Positions 48,852-60,226 of a stretch of DNA of 64,000 bases are shown piece by piece (position 1 is the stretch's first letter; each line of letters starts with the position of its first letter). The notes beneath the pieces were generated by a model. That model did no database searches. It was not told where the DNA came from and saw only the letters and a program-made list of their open reading frames with translations. Both the position numbers and the translations under genes were made by a program. Source of the DNA: Mycoplasma sp. ATU-Cv-703 (GTDB taxonomy: Bacteria; Bacillota_I; Bacilli_A; Mycoplasmatales; Metamycoplasmataceae); the NCBI GenBank assembly GCA_004011965.1, contig RYZV01000001.1, positions 507,726 to 571,725 on the forward strand. The letters are read 5' to 3'.

Positions 48852-51021
48852 CTATAGATTAAATAACGACAAGTTTGAAGTGTACAAAAATCCGCCTCGA
48901 CCTATTTCTACCGTTTTTGATGAGAGGTTCATAACTTTTAATAAAGTTGTAAGACAATTTTTGGAAGAGAGTCCTTATGATCAAGACCAGCAGGGCGTGT
49001 ATTTCCAGGTAGTTTATCAATACGAAAACATACCTCCGAAAACATCAAGAATAGATTTTAGAAAAAACATTTTGAGCGTTAACCATGTACCACAGAAAGA
49101 TATTAAGGTTGAGATTCTGAAAAAAGATGTCAAAGAGTACAAAACAACTCTAACTTATAAAATTTCTGCCGATGAATTAGCGACATTTAAATCTTCGTTA
49201 GAAAGTATTAAAGGTAGAAAAATTAATATCGAAAGTGATTTTGCATTACTAGACACAGAACAACGAAAGTTGATAAGAAAATTGTCTTTTATATCACATT
49301 TTCAGAAAATTAAATGTAAGGACAAGGTATTAGGTCTAGAGTTAGTAAAGTTTTACAAGATGTATGAAGATATGAATGAATTTTTGCTCTCTATTGGGGT
49401 TAAGAAAAAGGTTGATGAAACTCTTTTAACGGCTTATTTGTTGCCCGATGAGTATGCAACAATAAATGAGAAGTGTCCTTGGATTATAAGCTCGGTTGGT
49501 CAAGTGGGTTTATTTAGCATCAGAATGCCACAGCATTTGACAAAAGAAATAGGTTTTGAATTGAAAGAGCGAGTCAAAGCAGTCAAAGATTTACCGATTG
49601 TTGGGGTAATAGACAGCGCAAATACCCTTGGGGGCAATTTTAAAAGTTACATACTCAAAAATGAGAAACGAGTTAACAATAAGGATGCAATCAGTGATTC
49701 AGAACACGGTAATATGGTTGCAAGTTTAATTATTGCTCATGATGAATTGAATAAAACTACTAAGGACTACCTGGGCAATTTTATAATTAAACATTTTGAA
49801 GTTTTGAGTAAAGACTCACCAAAAAGCGACGCAGCCACAATAAATTTCGATGATTTAAAATCTGTTTTAGAACAAATAGTCAAAGATAACCCCGAAATAA
49901 AGGTATGAAATTTGTCGTTCGGTGTTCCAAAAGAACCCTGGACACCCACAATTTCGTACCTTGGCATTTTACTAGATCGTCTTTCCCAAAAATATGATTG
50001 TTTGTTTGTAATTGCTTCTGGCAACGAGGGTCAAGAATTACATGAAAAATCTTTGGCCGCCCCAGGCGATTCTTTAAATGCTCTTACCGTCGGATCTGTA
50101 GAAATCAATTCCAGGGGCAAGCCAAGGAGGGCAGATTATTCTTCGTACGGAGCGATTTTGCATTTTTGAAAACCAGAAATTTCGCATTTCGGAGGTCCCA
50201 GAAACTACGATTCAAGTCCCTTAATAGTTCATAATGGCAAATCCACAGTGTCGGGCGATACTGTCGCGGGGACATCATTTGCTGCGCCAAGAGTTTCTAG
50301 AATTGCTGCGTATTTGATACATTCTGGGTACAGTGTTTTGGAAACCAAGGCCTTTATTATTGGTTATGCCGAGAGACAAACTCCTTCTTCGCAGTCATCG
50401 TCTTTTGGGCATATAATCGGAGCAACAGGACCATTTTTTCAAAAGTTACTAACTTTACATACGACCATAAAAATCACTGACAAAAAACCGCTTTACTTAG
50501 ACCTTGACTTAGAAAACGTTGATCAAATCGTTTTAAGTTCTAGCAACTATGCTAATCCGATACCGTCTTTAGGAGAAGAATATTCAATTTCTAACGCAGA
50601 GATTGGTTTAGTCCAATATGACCCAAATTTTGCTTCTCATACATTTAAAGATGCTCGAGGTGAGCATCAAGTTAAAACACCAGAACAAGTTATGAAAAAA
50701 CTAGTTCCATACAAAAATTCCAAGTCTGGTAAATACGAAAAGGAATGTAATCTAAGATATAACCGTGGCAAGTATTTTACCTCTAAAAAATTCCATTACA
50801 ATTTGAAAAACGAAAAGAATATACTGAAAAAAGATTGAAGATACGCGCTCAGAGTTAGAAAGCAAAATTTATTTGACATAAAGGAAGAAAATTTGCCTGC
50901 TCTCGAGTTAGGAATAATTTTGAATTTACACGGCAAAAAATTGAATGAAGCAGAGTTTATAAAGAGAAACGAAAGTATTATTGAAGTTTACGCTGAACCG
51001 GCAATCCTTGTTAAAACATAG
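48844..51021 (+). CDS. Subtilisin-like (S8) serine protease, IetS-like
   Basis: A 725-residue protein without signal peptide, so cytoplasmic. A helical N-terminal region of about 245 residues precedes the S8 catalytic domain: Asp257 in VGVIDSA, His288 in SEHGNMVA, oxyanion region IASGNEG, and Ser478 in GTSFAAPR. The order D-H-S is that of subtilases. A C-terminal ~220-residue region follows. TGA at 49906, 50167 and 50836 are Trp, alongside TGG Trp codons. The pair with the upstream AAA ATPase matches IetAS. Foreign origin is suggested by the low GC and AGA-rich codon use, yet UGA-Trp shows a code-4 source or long residence. Confidence 0.87.
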
Positions 51022-51160
51022 TTGAGTTTGTGACGGCATCTTCCATCCTAATTTATCAACGGGAAAATGAACTAGCCTACTTTCAAGTATTTGTTTTATA
51101 GGGTTTTTTACGCCCTACCTGGCTTCCAAACTGATTTGTTCGATTAATTTTAAAAGTACA

Positions 51161-51191
51161 TTGACATTTTATAAAATGTAATATAATTACA
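51161..51191 (+). promoter_or_regulatory. rplM promoter with nested palindromes
   Basis: TTGACA (51161-51166) and TATAAT (51182-51187) are 15 bp apart. A perfect 16-bp palindrome ACATTTTATAAAATGT (51164-51179) and an interrupted one TGTAAT-ATA-ATTACA (51177-51191) overlap both boxes, an unusually good candidate operator. Confidence 0.6.
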
Positions 51192-51231
51192 TGGCATTAA
51201 ACCTCCCTATTTTGGGGAAGAAAGTTGATTT

Positions 51232-51666
51232 ATGCGCCAGACAACGATTGCTAAACCCAAAGAAGTCCACCGCAAGTGGTATTTAATTGACGCCCAAGAT
51301 CAAACGCTTGGACGCCTAGCTACTTTCGTAGCCAGTTACTTGCGAGGCAAACACAAAGTTGACTTTACTCCTCACGTTGATATGGGTGATTGCATCATTG
51401 TTATTAACGCAGCTAAGGTTGGCCTTAGTCCCGAAAAAGAAATCAAAAAACTTTATTACCGCCACTCGGGCTATCCCGGCGGACTAAAGACAATTAACGC
51501 TCGTGATTTAAGGGCACGTCATCCGATTCGTTTAGTTGAAAAAGCAGTTCACGGGATGCTGCCCCACACTAAACTTGGTCGTAAACAACGACTTAATCTT
51601 TACGTCTACCCCGACGAACAACATAAACACTGGGCTCAAAATCCCCAGCAAATTGAGGTTAAATAA
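51232..51666 (+). CDS. rplM: 50S ribosomal protein L13
   Basis: 144 residues, usual length. [44 protein letters not shown] and [15 protein letters not shown] are diagnostic. Overlaps rpsI start by 1 nt, as is standard for the rplM-rpsI operon. Confidence 0.98.
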   Translation: MRQTTIAKPKEVHRKWYLIDAQDQTLGRLATFVASYLRGKHKVDFTPHVDMGDCIIVINAAKVGLSPEKEIKKLYYRHSGYPGGLKTINARDLRARHPIRLVEKAVHGMLPHTKLGRKQRLNLYVYPDEQHKHWAQNPQQIEVK

Positions 51667-52061
51667 TGGAAGCAAAAACAAATTACCGTGGTCTTGGTCG
51701 CCGCAAATCTTCAACTGCTCGTGTCTTGCTGATACTTGGTCAGGGTAAGTTTACTATTAACCAAAAACCAGTTGAAGAATACTTAAAGTCGCCGCTTCTA
51801 ATCAAAGACACTTTGCAACCTTTTACCCTAACTAACACTGAAAACCAATTTGATATTAAAGTTAATGTGAGCGGAGGGGGACTAGCGGGTCAAGCTGGGG
51901 CTATTCGTCTTGGCATTGCCCGTGCTCTTTTGGAAGTTTCGCCCGACTACCGTACTCCGCTGAAAAAAGCCAAAATGGTAACTCGTGATCCACGTCGTAA
52001 AGAGCGAAAAAAACCTGGTTTACGCAGTGCACGGCGTGCTCGCCAGTTCTCCAAACGTTAA
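51666..52061 (+). CDS. rpsI: 30S ribosomal protein S9
   Basis: 131 residues. YRGLGRRKSSTARVLL at the start, GGGLAGQAGAIRLGIARAL and the closing KPGLRSARRARQFSKR, whose tail reaches the P-site tRNA. Confidence 0.98.
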   Translation: MEAKTNYRGLGRRKSSTARVLLILGQGKFTINQKPVEEYLKSPLLIKDTLQPFTLTNTENQFDIKVNVSGGGLAGQAGAIRLGIARALLEVSPDYRTPLKKAKMVTRDPRRKERKKPGLRSARRARQFSKR

Positions 52062-52074
52062 AAGCACGTTACTT

Positions 52075-52151
52075 GCGGATGTAGCTCAGACGGTCAGAGC
52101 ACACGACTGATAATCGTGAGGTCGATGGTTCGATTCCATTCATTCGCACCA
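52075..52151 (+). tRNA. tRNA-Ile (GAU anticodon)
   Basis: 77 nt. Acceptor GCGGATG pairs with CATTCGC, D-arm AGCTCAGACGGTCAGAGC, anticodon stem CACGA/TCGTG with loop CTGATAA (GAT at 52109-52111), T-arm GGTTCGATTCC and encoded CCA. It lies 13 nt after rpsI, so it may be co-transcribed with it. Confidence 0.97.
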
Positions 52152-52166
52152 TATCAACGCGCCAAG

Positions 52167-52190
52167 CCCGACCTAGCGTCGGGTTTTTTT
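52167..52190 (+). terminator. Terminator after tRNA-Ile
   Basis: CCCGAC/GTCGGG stem, CTAGC loop and seven T. Confidence 0.9.
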
Positions 52191-52195
52191 GTTGC

Positions 52196-52201
52196 TATAA
52201 T
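52196..52201 (+). promoter_or_regulatory. galU promoter -10 box
   Basis: TATAAT, 29 nt upstream of the GTG start, followed by AAAGGA at 52220-52225. Confidence 0.6.
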
Positions 52202-52230
52202 GGCCTTGCTTATCAAGGGAAAGGATAGTC

Positions 52231-53145
52231 GTGAAAAAAACTTTTAAACCGGTTAAGAAGGCTGTTATCCTCGCTGCCGGATGAGGGACCCGCTTTTTAC
52301 CTCTTACGAAAACGATTCACAAAGAATTAGTTCCAGTGCTCAATAAACCAATTATTCATTACCTAGCTCAAGAAGCCGCTTCTGCTGGAATTGAGGAAGT
52401 AATTTTAGTCATTTCACCTCGCAAGTTAGACATCATTAAATATTTCACGCTTAACGATCCACTTGAATCCGAGCTACGCGAAAAGGGTAAAGTGACTTTG
52501 CTCAAAAAAGTCGTTGAAACTAATCAGCTCGTTAAAGTGTCTATCGCGATCCAAAATAAACAACTCGGCATCGGTCACGCTATTTCGGTTGCTTACGATC
52601 TATTGCGCGATGAACCTTTTGCTGTCATTTTAGGCGACGACCTTTTTGTTTCTAAACGGCCAGCGATTGGGCAACTAATTGACGCTTATAACCAAACAGG
52701 TTCAACGATCATCGGGGTTCAAAATGTTAGCGCTGAAAAAGTTCATTTATACGGAGTAGTCAAGCCAACAGTTAACTCATCCAGAGAAGGCAATCTTTTC
52801 CAAATTTCAGGCGCAGTGGAAAAACCTTCTCCCGACAAAGCCCCCAGTCACTACGCGGTGATGGGCCGCTACGTTTTTACACCCAAAGTGATGGAGATTC
52901 TGCTTGAACTCAAACGCGGTTGGCAAAGTAAGCGAGGAGAGTTAAACGTTATTGACGCCCTTGATAAACTTCAACAAGGCCACGAAAAAGTTTACGCTTT
53001 TGAGTTAGAGGGACAGCGCTACGACCTTGGGTCAATGGAAGGATTTGTCAAAGCTAACATCGATTTAGCCCTCAAAGATCCTGAAATTGGTCCGGCCATT
53101 AGCGATCACATTCGCACTAATGCCAAGAAAATCCTGGCCTCCTAG
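52231..53145 (+). CDS. galU: UTP-glucose-1-phosphate uridylyltransferase
   Basis: A 304-residue nucleotidyltransferase that makes UDP-glucose for glycolipid or polysaccharide synthesis. KKAVILAAGWGTRFLPLTK at the N-terminus (nucleotide-binding G-x-G-T-R), ILGDDLFV and the terminal domain with LGSMEGFVKANIDLAL. TGA at 52282 is the Trp in AAGWGTR. Length and order are those of bacterial GalU. GTG start with AAAGGA 5 nt upstream. Confidence 0.95.
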
Positions 53146-53171
53146 CCTCGGTCGCCACTTTCTAAGTCAGT

Positions 53172-53177
53172 TATAAT
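53172..53177 (+). promoter_or_regulatory. parE promoter -10 box, leaderless
   Basis: TATAAT ends 8 nt before the parE ATG; there is no room for a ribosome-binding site. Confidence 0.62.
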
Positions 53178-53185
53178 TGCAATGT

Positions 53186-55120
53186 ATGGGTAAGTACGAC
53201 GCTAGTAGTCTCAAATCGCTTGAAGGCTTAGAGGCAGTTCGGAAACGACCTGGAATGTACATCGGCTCGACCGATAACCAGGGTTTGCACCACCTAGTTT
53301 GGGAAATGATTGATAACGGCATTGACGAGGTGCTGGCCAAATCTGCCGACAAAATCAAAGTTGTTCTCAAACAAGACGGGTCGATTATCGTGGAAGATAA
53401 TGGTCGTGGGATACCAGTTGATATTCACAAACCGTCTGGTAAATCGGGCGTTGAACTAGTTTTTAGCGAATTGCACGCCGGCGGCAAATTTGACGAAAAA
53501 GGCGCTTACCGCACAGCTGGAGGTTTGCACGGCGTCGGAGCTTCGGTTGTTAACGCTCTTTCAACCAAAGTTATTGTCAGCGTTTTTCGCCAAGGTCACC
53601 ACTACTTGACCACCTTTGAAAACACGCACATTAAGCAAAAAACTCACCAAGTCGAGACGACCCACAAGACGGGGACCCGCGTTCAGTTTTGACCGGATAA
53701 AAGCATTTTCCGTTCGGTTAAATTTGATTACGACCGGATTTGGGAGAAACTGCGCGAGTCAGCCTTTTTAACTGCTGGACTAACGGTTAAGCTTCGCTCG
53801 GAAATTGATGGTCGTCAAGACGAGTTAGTGTCACACCACGGCATCGCCGATTTTGTCCACTACATTGACGAATCAAAAAACAACCTCACTAAAGCGTTTG
53901 TGTTTAAAGGCGGTCAAGACCGAATTGAAGTAGAAATTGGCTTTCAGTACAACGCCGATTACGCTGAGACAATCGTTTCGTTTGTCAACAACATTAAAAC
54001 AACTGGTGGCGGAACGCACGAGCAAGGTTTTAAAGTCGCTTGAACCAAAGTGATTAACGAGTACGCTCGTCAGCAAAACCTGATCAAAGCCAAGGAATCT
54101 AACTTGGACGGGAGCGATATTCGTGAGGGATTGACGGCGGTAATTTCGCTTCGCGTTCCGGAAAAGATGCTTGAGTTTGTCGGCCAAACCAAAGAATCAT
54201 TGCGAACGCCGGCCGCCAAAGGCGCCGTGGAAAGCGTGATTAACAATAAACTTGCTTTTTGACTCCAAGAACAAAAAGAATTGGCTCACAAAATTATTCA
54301 AAAATCACTCGTCGCTTCGCGAGCTCGTAAAGCAGCTCGTAAAGCTCGCGACGAAGCTCGCAGTGCCAAGAAGACGCTCCAGCAAACGCGGATCATTTCG
54401 GGCAAACTAACCCCTGCCCAATCGAAAAACCCGCTTGAACGCGAACTTTTTTTGGTTGAGGGTGATTCGGCTGGTGGCAGTGCCAAGTCGGCGCGCGACC
54501 ACCGTCACCAAGCTATCTTACCTTTGCGAGGTAAAGTGATTAACTCTGAAAAAGCGCGTTTAGTGGACGTTTTAAAAAACGAAGAAATCGCGACTGTTAT
54601 TAACACAATTGGCGCCGGAGTCGGGAAAGACTTTAGCATCAAAGATTGTCAGTACGGCAAAGTGATCATTATGACCGACGCTGACACTGACGGAGCGCAC
54701 ATCCAAACTTTGCTCCTCACCTTCTTTTTCCGCTACATGCGACCACTAGTAGCGGCTGGCGGAGTTTACATCGCTTTAGCACCGCTTTACCGCGTTGCCT
54801 GGAATGAAAAAGGTCAGAAAACTCACCGCTACGCTTGAACTGACCAAGAACTCTCGACGCTTTTAGATGAGCACCCTAACTCCGAGATTCAACGTTACAA
54901 AGGATTAGGAGAAATGAATCCCCACCAACTTTGGGAAACGACCATGGATCCATCAACCCGAACTTTAGTGAAAATTAAAATCGATAACGTGGCCCAAGTT
55001 GAGCGCCAAGTTTCGGTTTTAATGGGCGACAAAGTTGAACCGCGCAAAAACTGAATTAACCGTCACGTCAAGTTTACGATGGAAGACGACTTTGCTAAGT
55101 CGAAAGGACGCCGTGTTTAA
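53186..55120 (+). CDS. parE: DNA topoisomerase IV subunit B
   Basis: 644-residue ATPase subunit of topoisomerase IV, which decatenates daughter chromosomes. The GHKL domain has [37 protein letters not shown] and [14 protein letters not shown]. The TOPRIM domain has [14 protein letters not shown] and DADTDGAHI, and the [11 protein letters not shown] end is canonical. TGA at 53690, 54041, 54260, 54836 and 55052 are Trp. It is ParE rather than GyrB by the parC partner and length. It overlaps parC by 8 nt. Confidence 0.96.
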
Positions 55121-57656
55121 TCCGCGCGACGAGCACATTCTCAACCAGAGTTTGGACCGAATTTTGTCCGACCGCTTTGGCCGCTACTCTAAATACATTA
55201 TCCAAGACCGAGCGTTGCCCGATGCTCGCGACGGTCTTAAACCAGTCCAACGTCGGATTCTTTACGCGATGTATACTCTTGGTCTAACACCCGATAAAGC
55301 TTTTAAAAAGTCGGCTCGCGTCGTCGGGGAAGTGATTGGTAAGTATCACCCGCACGGCGATAGTTCCATTTACGACGCGCTAGTTCGAATGGCGCAAGAG
55401 TGAAAAACCAACTTCCCACTGGTTGAAATTCACGGTAACAAAGGTTCAATTGACGACGACCCGCCCGCTGCCATGCGTTACACCGAAGCGCGCTTAAGTC
55501 CTTTGGCGTTAGAAATGATGCGTAACATTGACAAAGAAACAGTTAAGTTTACGCCTAACTTTGATGACTCGGAAATTGAACCGACAGTTTTACCGGCCCT
55601 AGTTCCTAATTTACTAGTTAACGGCGCGCTGGGAATTGCCGCCGGTTACGCGACCGATATGCCTCCCCACAATTTAAAGGAAGTTTTGGAAGGGGTAATC
55701 GCTCGAATCCGCAATCCTCATCTCAGTTTGCGCGAACTTAACAAAATCATTAAAGGTCCGGATTTCCCAACCGGCGGAATTGTGCTTGGGAAATCGGGTA
55801 TTCATGAAGCGTTTGAGCGCGGTTCGGGCAAAATCGCGCTGCGCGCTAAAACCCAAATTAGCCCGCCTGACAGCAAACACCCCTACATTAAAATTACCGA
55901 GATCCCTTACGGGGTAGTCAAGTCGCGTCTAATTCGTCAAATTGACGAAATTCGTCTTGACACCAAGGTGGCCGGACTTAAAGAAGTGCGCGACGAAAGC
56001 GACCGCCATGGCATTCGGATTATGGTGGAATTAAACAAAGAGAGCGACCCGTCTAAAATTTTGGCTTACCTTTTTAGTAAAACTGACCTTCAAGTTTATT
56101 ACCACTACAACAACGTTGTCATCGCTAACCGGGCTCCGGTTAAACTCGGCCTAATCGGTTTAATTGACGCTTACCTAGTTCACCAGCGCGAAATACTGCT
56201 GCGCGCACTTGAGTACGATTTGGCTAAACACGAGCGCCGACTGGAAATCGTTAAAGGACTAGTTAAAGCGAGCCAAATAATTGACCAAATCATTCAGTTG
56301 ATTAAGGAGGTGTCTGGCTCCAAGCAAGCTGTGATTGAAGCGCTAGTCGCCAAGCATCATTTTAGCCAACTGCAAGCTCAGGCGATTGCCGAACTGCGTC
56401 TTTACCGTTTATCAAACACCGACCAGAGTTTGCTGAGCGAGGAGAAAAAAGAGTTAACTAAACTGATTCACCAAAAACAGGAGCTGATTAATTCCCGGTC
56501 TAAGTTTGATGAGTATTTAATTAATTTACTGACCAAGCTCAGCGATCATTTTGGTCAAAAACGTAAAAGTCAAATTGAAGCTCACATTGACACTACCAAA
56601 GTTGATTTAGAAGCGCTAGTTAAACACGAAGACGCTTACCTGGGAGTGACGCGCCAAGGTTACATTAAAAGGGTCGGCGTCGCCGAGTACGGAGCCGACC
56701 AGTTAATTGATTATCGTTTAAAAGAAAACGACACGCTAGTTTACTTTCACCAAGTTAACACGGCTGACAAACTGCTTGTGTTTACTAATTTGGGTCGCTA
56801 CATTTTCTTGCCGCTTCACAAAGTTGAAGCCTCTAAGTGGCAAGACTTTGGAAAACATATCAACGACTTTGCTCTAATCGATCCGCACGAAAAAGTCGTC
56901 GATGCGATTGCTGTCCACGATTTTAATCTCCACGCTTACATCGTTCTGGTCACCCGCCAGGGCAAAGGCAAAAGAGTTCGTCTCAGCGATTTTCTAGTCA
57001 CCCGTTACACCAGTCCGCTCCGAGCGATTAATTTGGAAAAAGATGATGAGTTAATTAACGCCCGACCTTCTAACGGTCACCACCAAGTCATCATCATCAC
57101 GAAGGTCGGCCGGGCTGTGCGTTATGCTGAAACGCAGTTAACGATTTATTCTCCACGTTCAAGCGGAATTCGTGCCGTAGCGCTTAATCAAGATGACCAG
57201 GTGGCCAGTTTAGTGATCGGTAAAGGTACCGACGTGATCGGACTCGTTTCTAGTCGGGGTGGTTTAAAACGAATTCGGATTAAAAGCATTGAACCGATGG
57301 GGCGTAACACCAAAGGTAAGCCGATTTTCCTCATGCTCAAAAAAACTCCCCACTTAGTTTTAGACGCTAAAATCGTGCTGGCCAAAACGTTAATTTACGT
57401 AAGACGCGGGGAAGAAAAACGAATCATTGATTTTAAAGAGGCAGAAATTACCACTAGTCAAACTGGTTTCTCGCTCACTAAGTTCAAACATTTAGATGAT
57501 GCTTCAATCATGCATTACAACCGTCTCCACCAAGGTTCGTGACTTTTTAGCGAATCGCAAAAAGATAGTTTTGAGGCTGACTTTGCTAAGGCTGAGGAAG
57601 ATCTTGATAAAGCTAGCCAACTATCGATTGATGACATTTTAGACAGTCTTAAGTAG
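55113..57656 (+). CDS. parC: DNA topoisomerase IV subunit A
   Basis: 847-residue DNA-cleaving subunit. The winged-helix breakage-reunion domain has [37 protein letters not shown] and the catalytic Tyr123 in AMRYTEARL. The C-terminal beta-propeller begins around residue 500. TGA at 55401 and 57540 are Trp. The GTG start lies in the last codons of parE with AAAGGA upstream. The pair replaces or complements gyrase. Confidence 0.96.
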
Positions 57657-57687
57657 TTCAGATAGTTTCGCGCTTAGCTGGCTCGGT

Positions 57688-57693
57688 TATAAT
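57688..57693 (+). promoter_or_regulatory. Promoter -10 box of the agmatine catabolism operon
   Basis: TATAAT, 33 nt before the carbamoyltransferase ATG, with GAAGAAGAGG (57708-57717) as ribosome-binding site. Confidence 0.6.
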
Positions 57694-57726
57694 TACAAAA
57701 TCTAATTGAAGAAGAGGTTTGTCCTT

Positions 57727-58833
57727 ATGAATAAGCTTTGTCACTTTGTTGATACCCAAGATTTGTCGCGCCATGACATTTTGGCTCTGCTCAAACTTAT
57801 GAAGTATTTCAAAGACGCTCGTTACAACGGAGCCGTCCCTGAACTACTTAAAAACCGCACTTTGGCGATGATTTTTGAAGAGCCCTCAACTCGCACTCGC
57901 GTCTCGTTTGAGGCTGCTATGACGCTTTTAGGCGGTCACGCTCAGTATTTAAAACCTGGTGAAATTCACCTGGGCGAACGCGAATCACTCTATGACACGG
58001 TCAAAGTGCTTTCCCGCATGTGCGACGGGATCTTTTGCCGAGCTCTTAAACACAGCACGATTTTGGAAATTGCCAAGTACAGCGACGTACCTGTTTTTAA
58101 CGGTCTTTCTGATTACAACCACCCCACGCAAGCAATTTGCGATTTATTCACGATGCTTGAACACGCAGACCCTAGCAAAACTAAAAACCTTTCTTTTGGT
58201 CAGTTAAAAGTTGTCTTTATCGGCGACCGCACGAATGTGTGCAGTTCTACTATGCACATTACGACTAGAATGGGAATGAACTTTGTTCACATTGCGCCCA
58301 AGAAATACCAGTCGCCCGCCGAGTGAATTAAAATCGCTGAGCAAAACATCACCCAAGCTAAGAGCGGCAGTGTTAAAGTAACCGACGATATGAACGAGGT
58401 TGCCGGTGCTGACTTTGTTTACACCGACTTATGGTGGTGAGTAGACCAAGAAAGCGAAGCCGGAGAGCGCGTCAAGGCTTTTAAACCGACTTACCAAGTG
58501 ACGCCGGCTGTCCTCAAAAAAGCCGGCCCTCAAGCTCGTTTTATGCACTGTCTGCCCGCTTCGCGCGGCGTTGAAGTGTTAGACAGTGTGATGGACGGTC
58601 CTCAGTCGATTGTCTTTGACCAGTCGGAAAACCGTTTGACGGCTCAGTTAGCGCTTTTGGCTTACTACATCTATCCGCGTCTTGACCAGGCCGACCATGC
58701 CGTGCGGGCTTACCACCGCGGTCTAATTGAGAATTACCTTAACGATCGCCACCGTCCTTGAAAACAGCGCTACACTTACAACCACGCCGTAAGCGAGCCG
58801 AGTCATGAACCAAAAACCCGTCAAAAAACTTAA
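57727..58833 (+). CDS. Putrescine carbamoyltransferase (agmatine pathway)
   Basis: 368 residues of the aspartate/ornithine carbamoyltransferase fold. It converts N-carbamoylputrescine and phosphate to putrescine and carbamoyl phosphate. The carbamoyl-phosphate loop STRTR is at 54-58, GLSDYNHPTQ follows, and HCLPASRG starts at His274. Stretches such as GMNFVH, YQVTPAVLKKAGP and SENRLTAQ resemble enterococcal putrescine carbamoyltransferase more than ornithine enzymes. The neighbouring antiporter and agmatine deiminase support this. TGA at 58324, 58438 and 58759 are Trp. It overlaps the permease by 29 nt. Ornithine transcarbamylase remains a less likely alternative. Confidence 0.88.
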
Positions 58834-60226
58834 AGTTAGCGACATCGTTCTTTTCACTTTTGCCGCCGTTTTTGTTTTGGATTCTTTTGCCGCGGCAGCG
58901 GCAATTGGTTGACAGTCGATCGTTTGACTTTTAATTTTTGCCTTAATTTACTTTTTGCCCTACGGTTTTATTAGCGCCGAACTCGGCGCGGCAATTGGCG
59001 ATGAAGGCGGCATTTTTGCTTGGGTAAACCGGGCCTTTGGTCGGCGCTGGGCAATTCGCAGCAGTTGGTATTACTGAATTAACGTCGCGCTTTGGATGCC
59101 TTCGGTTTTTATCGCTTTTTCCAGCACTTTGTCTTACACCTTCTTTGGCAACCAACTAACGCTTTGAACTCAAATTGGCATCGCAATCAGTTTAATTTTT
59201 TTAACGACTTGTTTTAACTTTCTCAGCATTGACAAACTCAAGTGATTGCCCAACTTAAGTTCGATCGCCAAACTAATCGTGACAATCGCTCTAATTGGCG
59301 CGGGAATTGTTTGGCTAGTTCAAAACCGCTCGGTTAGCACGCCCGTTCTTGACCCCGACTTTGGTTTTATTCCTAGTTGATCCAAAGGTGTGATGTTTTT
59401 GCCAGTTATAATCTACAACTTATCGGGCTTTGAACTATCTTCCAACACATCAAGCGAAATGGATAACCCGAGCCGGGCAATACCTAAGAGCATCATTATC
59501 GCTGGTTTAACTACCATAATTGCTTACGTGCTTGGTACCGCCGCAGTTAACATTGTCTTAGATGTGAAGGAAATAGATATTTCAAACGGTCTAATTGACA
59601 CGATTAAAACCGCTTTCAACTTGCCATGGATAGTTGAGATTATCGCGCTCTTTTTACTTTTCACCTTTTTTGGCAACATGATCACTTGAACCGCCGGTGC
59701 CAACCGCACGATTATTGAGTCAGCCCAAAGCGGCGCTTTTCCGGCACTTTTTGCTAGCCGTATTCGCGCTACGAACGGACCGCTTTGGTCTTCCATCATT
59801 ACCGGTCTAGTTAGCACGCTCGTCGTTCTTTTGGCCGGATCACTTTCAAGCGACGGTAAAATTAGCGACTTATTTTGGTCAATTTACGCTTTTTCGGCCG
59901 TCGTCTTCTTACTGCCTTATTTGTTAATTTTCCCGGCGTACCTCAAACTACGAATTCGTGAGCCTGACTTAGCAAGACCTTTTAAAATTCGCGGTCCGCT
60001 CTGAGTTCAAGTTATCATTAGCGTTTTACCGACATTAATCGTAGTCTTAAGCATTTTTCTCTATATTTTTGGTGCGGTTGTTGTCGGTGAAAAAACGCTG
60101 ACTCTAGATGATGGAGGGATGCAAGTACTCTTTTGTCTAGTTGGCACAGCGCTGACAGTCGCGGTCGGTGAAGCACTCATTTTTTGGCAGTCCCGCAGCA
60201 AACCTCAAGGAGTTAGCAATGAGTAA
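58805..60226 (+). CDS. APC-family amino acid antiporter (agmatine/putrescine, probable)
   Basis: A 473-residue membrane protein with about twelve hydrophobic helices of the amino acid-polyamine-organocation family. Features: KKLKVSDIVLFTFAAVFVLD at helix 1, FISAELGAAIGDEGGIFAWV, YNLSGFELSSNTSSEMDNPSRAIPKSI, typical of AguD/GadC-like exchangers. Several TGA codons (for example 58910, 58925) are Trp. It sits between the carbamoyltransferase and agmatine deiminase genes, so exchange of agmatine for putrescine is likely. It overlaps aguA by 8 nt. Confidence 0.85.

Noticed and set aside
51099-51117. Terminator after the protease gene (TAGGG/CCCTA hairpin)
   Set aside because: The stem is only 5 bp, with the T run in the loop rather than after it, so it is not a convincing plus-strand terminator.
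53186-55120. GyrB instead of ParE
   Set aside because: The gene is directly followed by and overlaps parC, and its N-terminal and TOPRIM text fits ParE; a gyrase pair was not seen in this window.
57727-58833. Ornithine carbamoyltransferase of the arginine deiminase pathway
   Set aside because: The context (antiporter and agmatine deiminase) and several sequence stretches favour putrescine carbamoyltransferase; kept as a less likely alternative.
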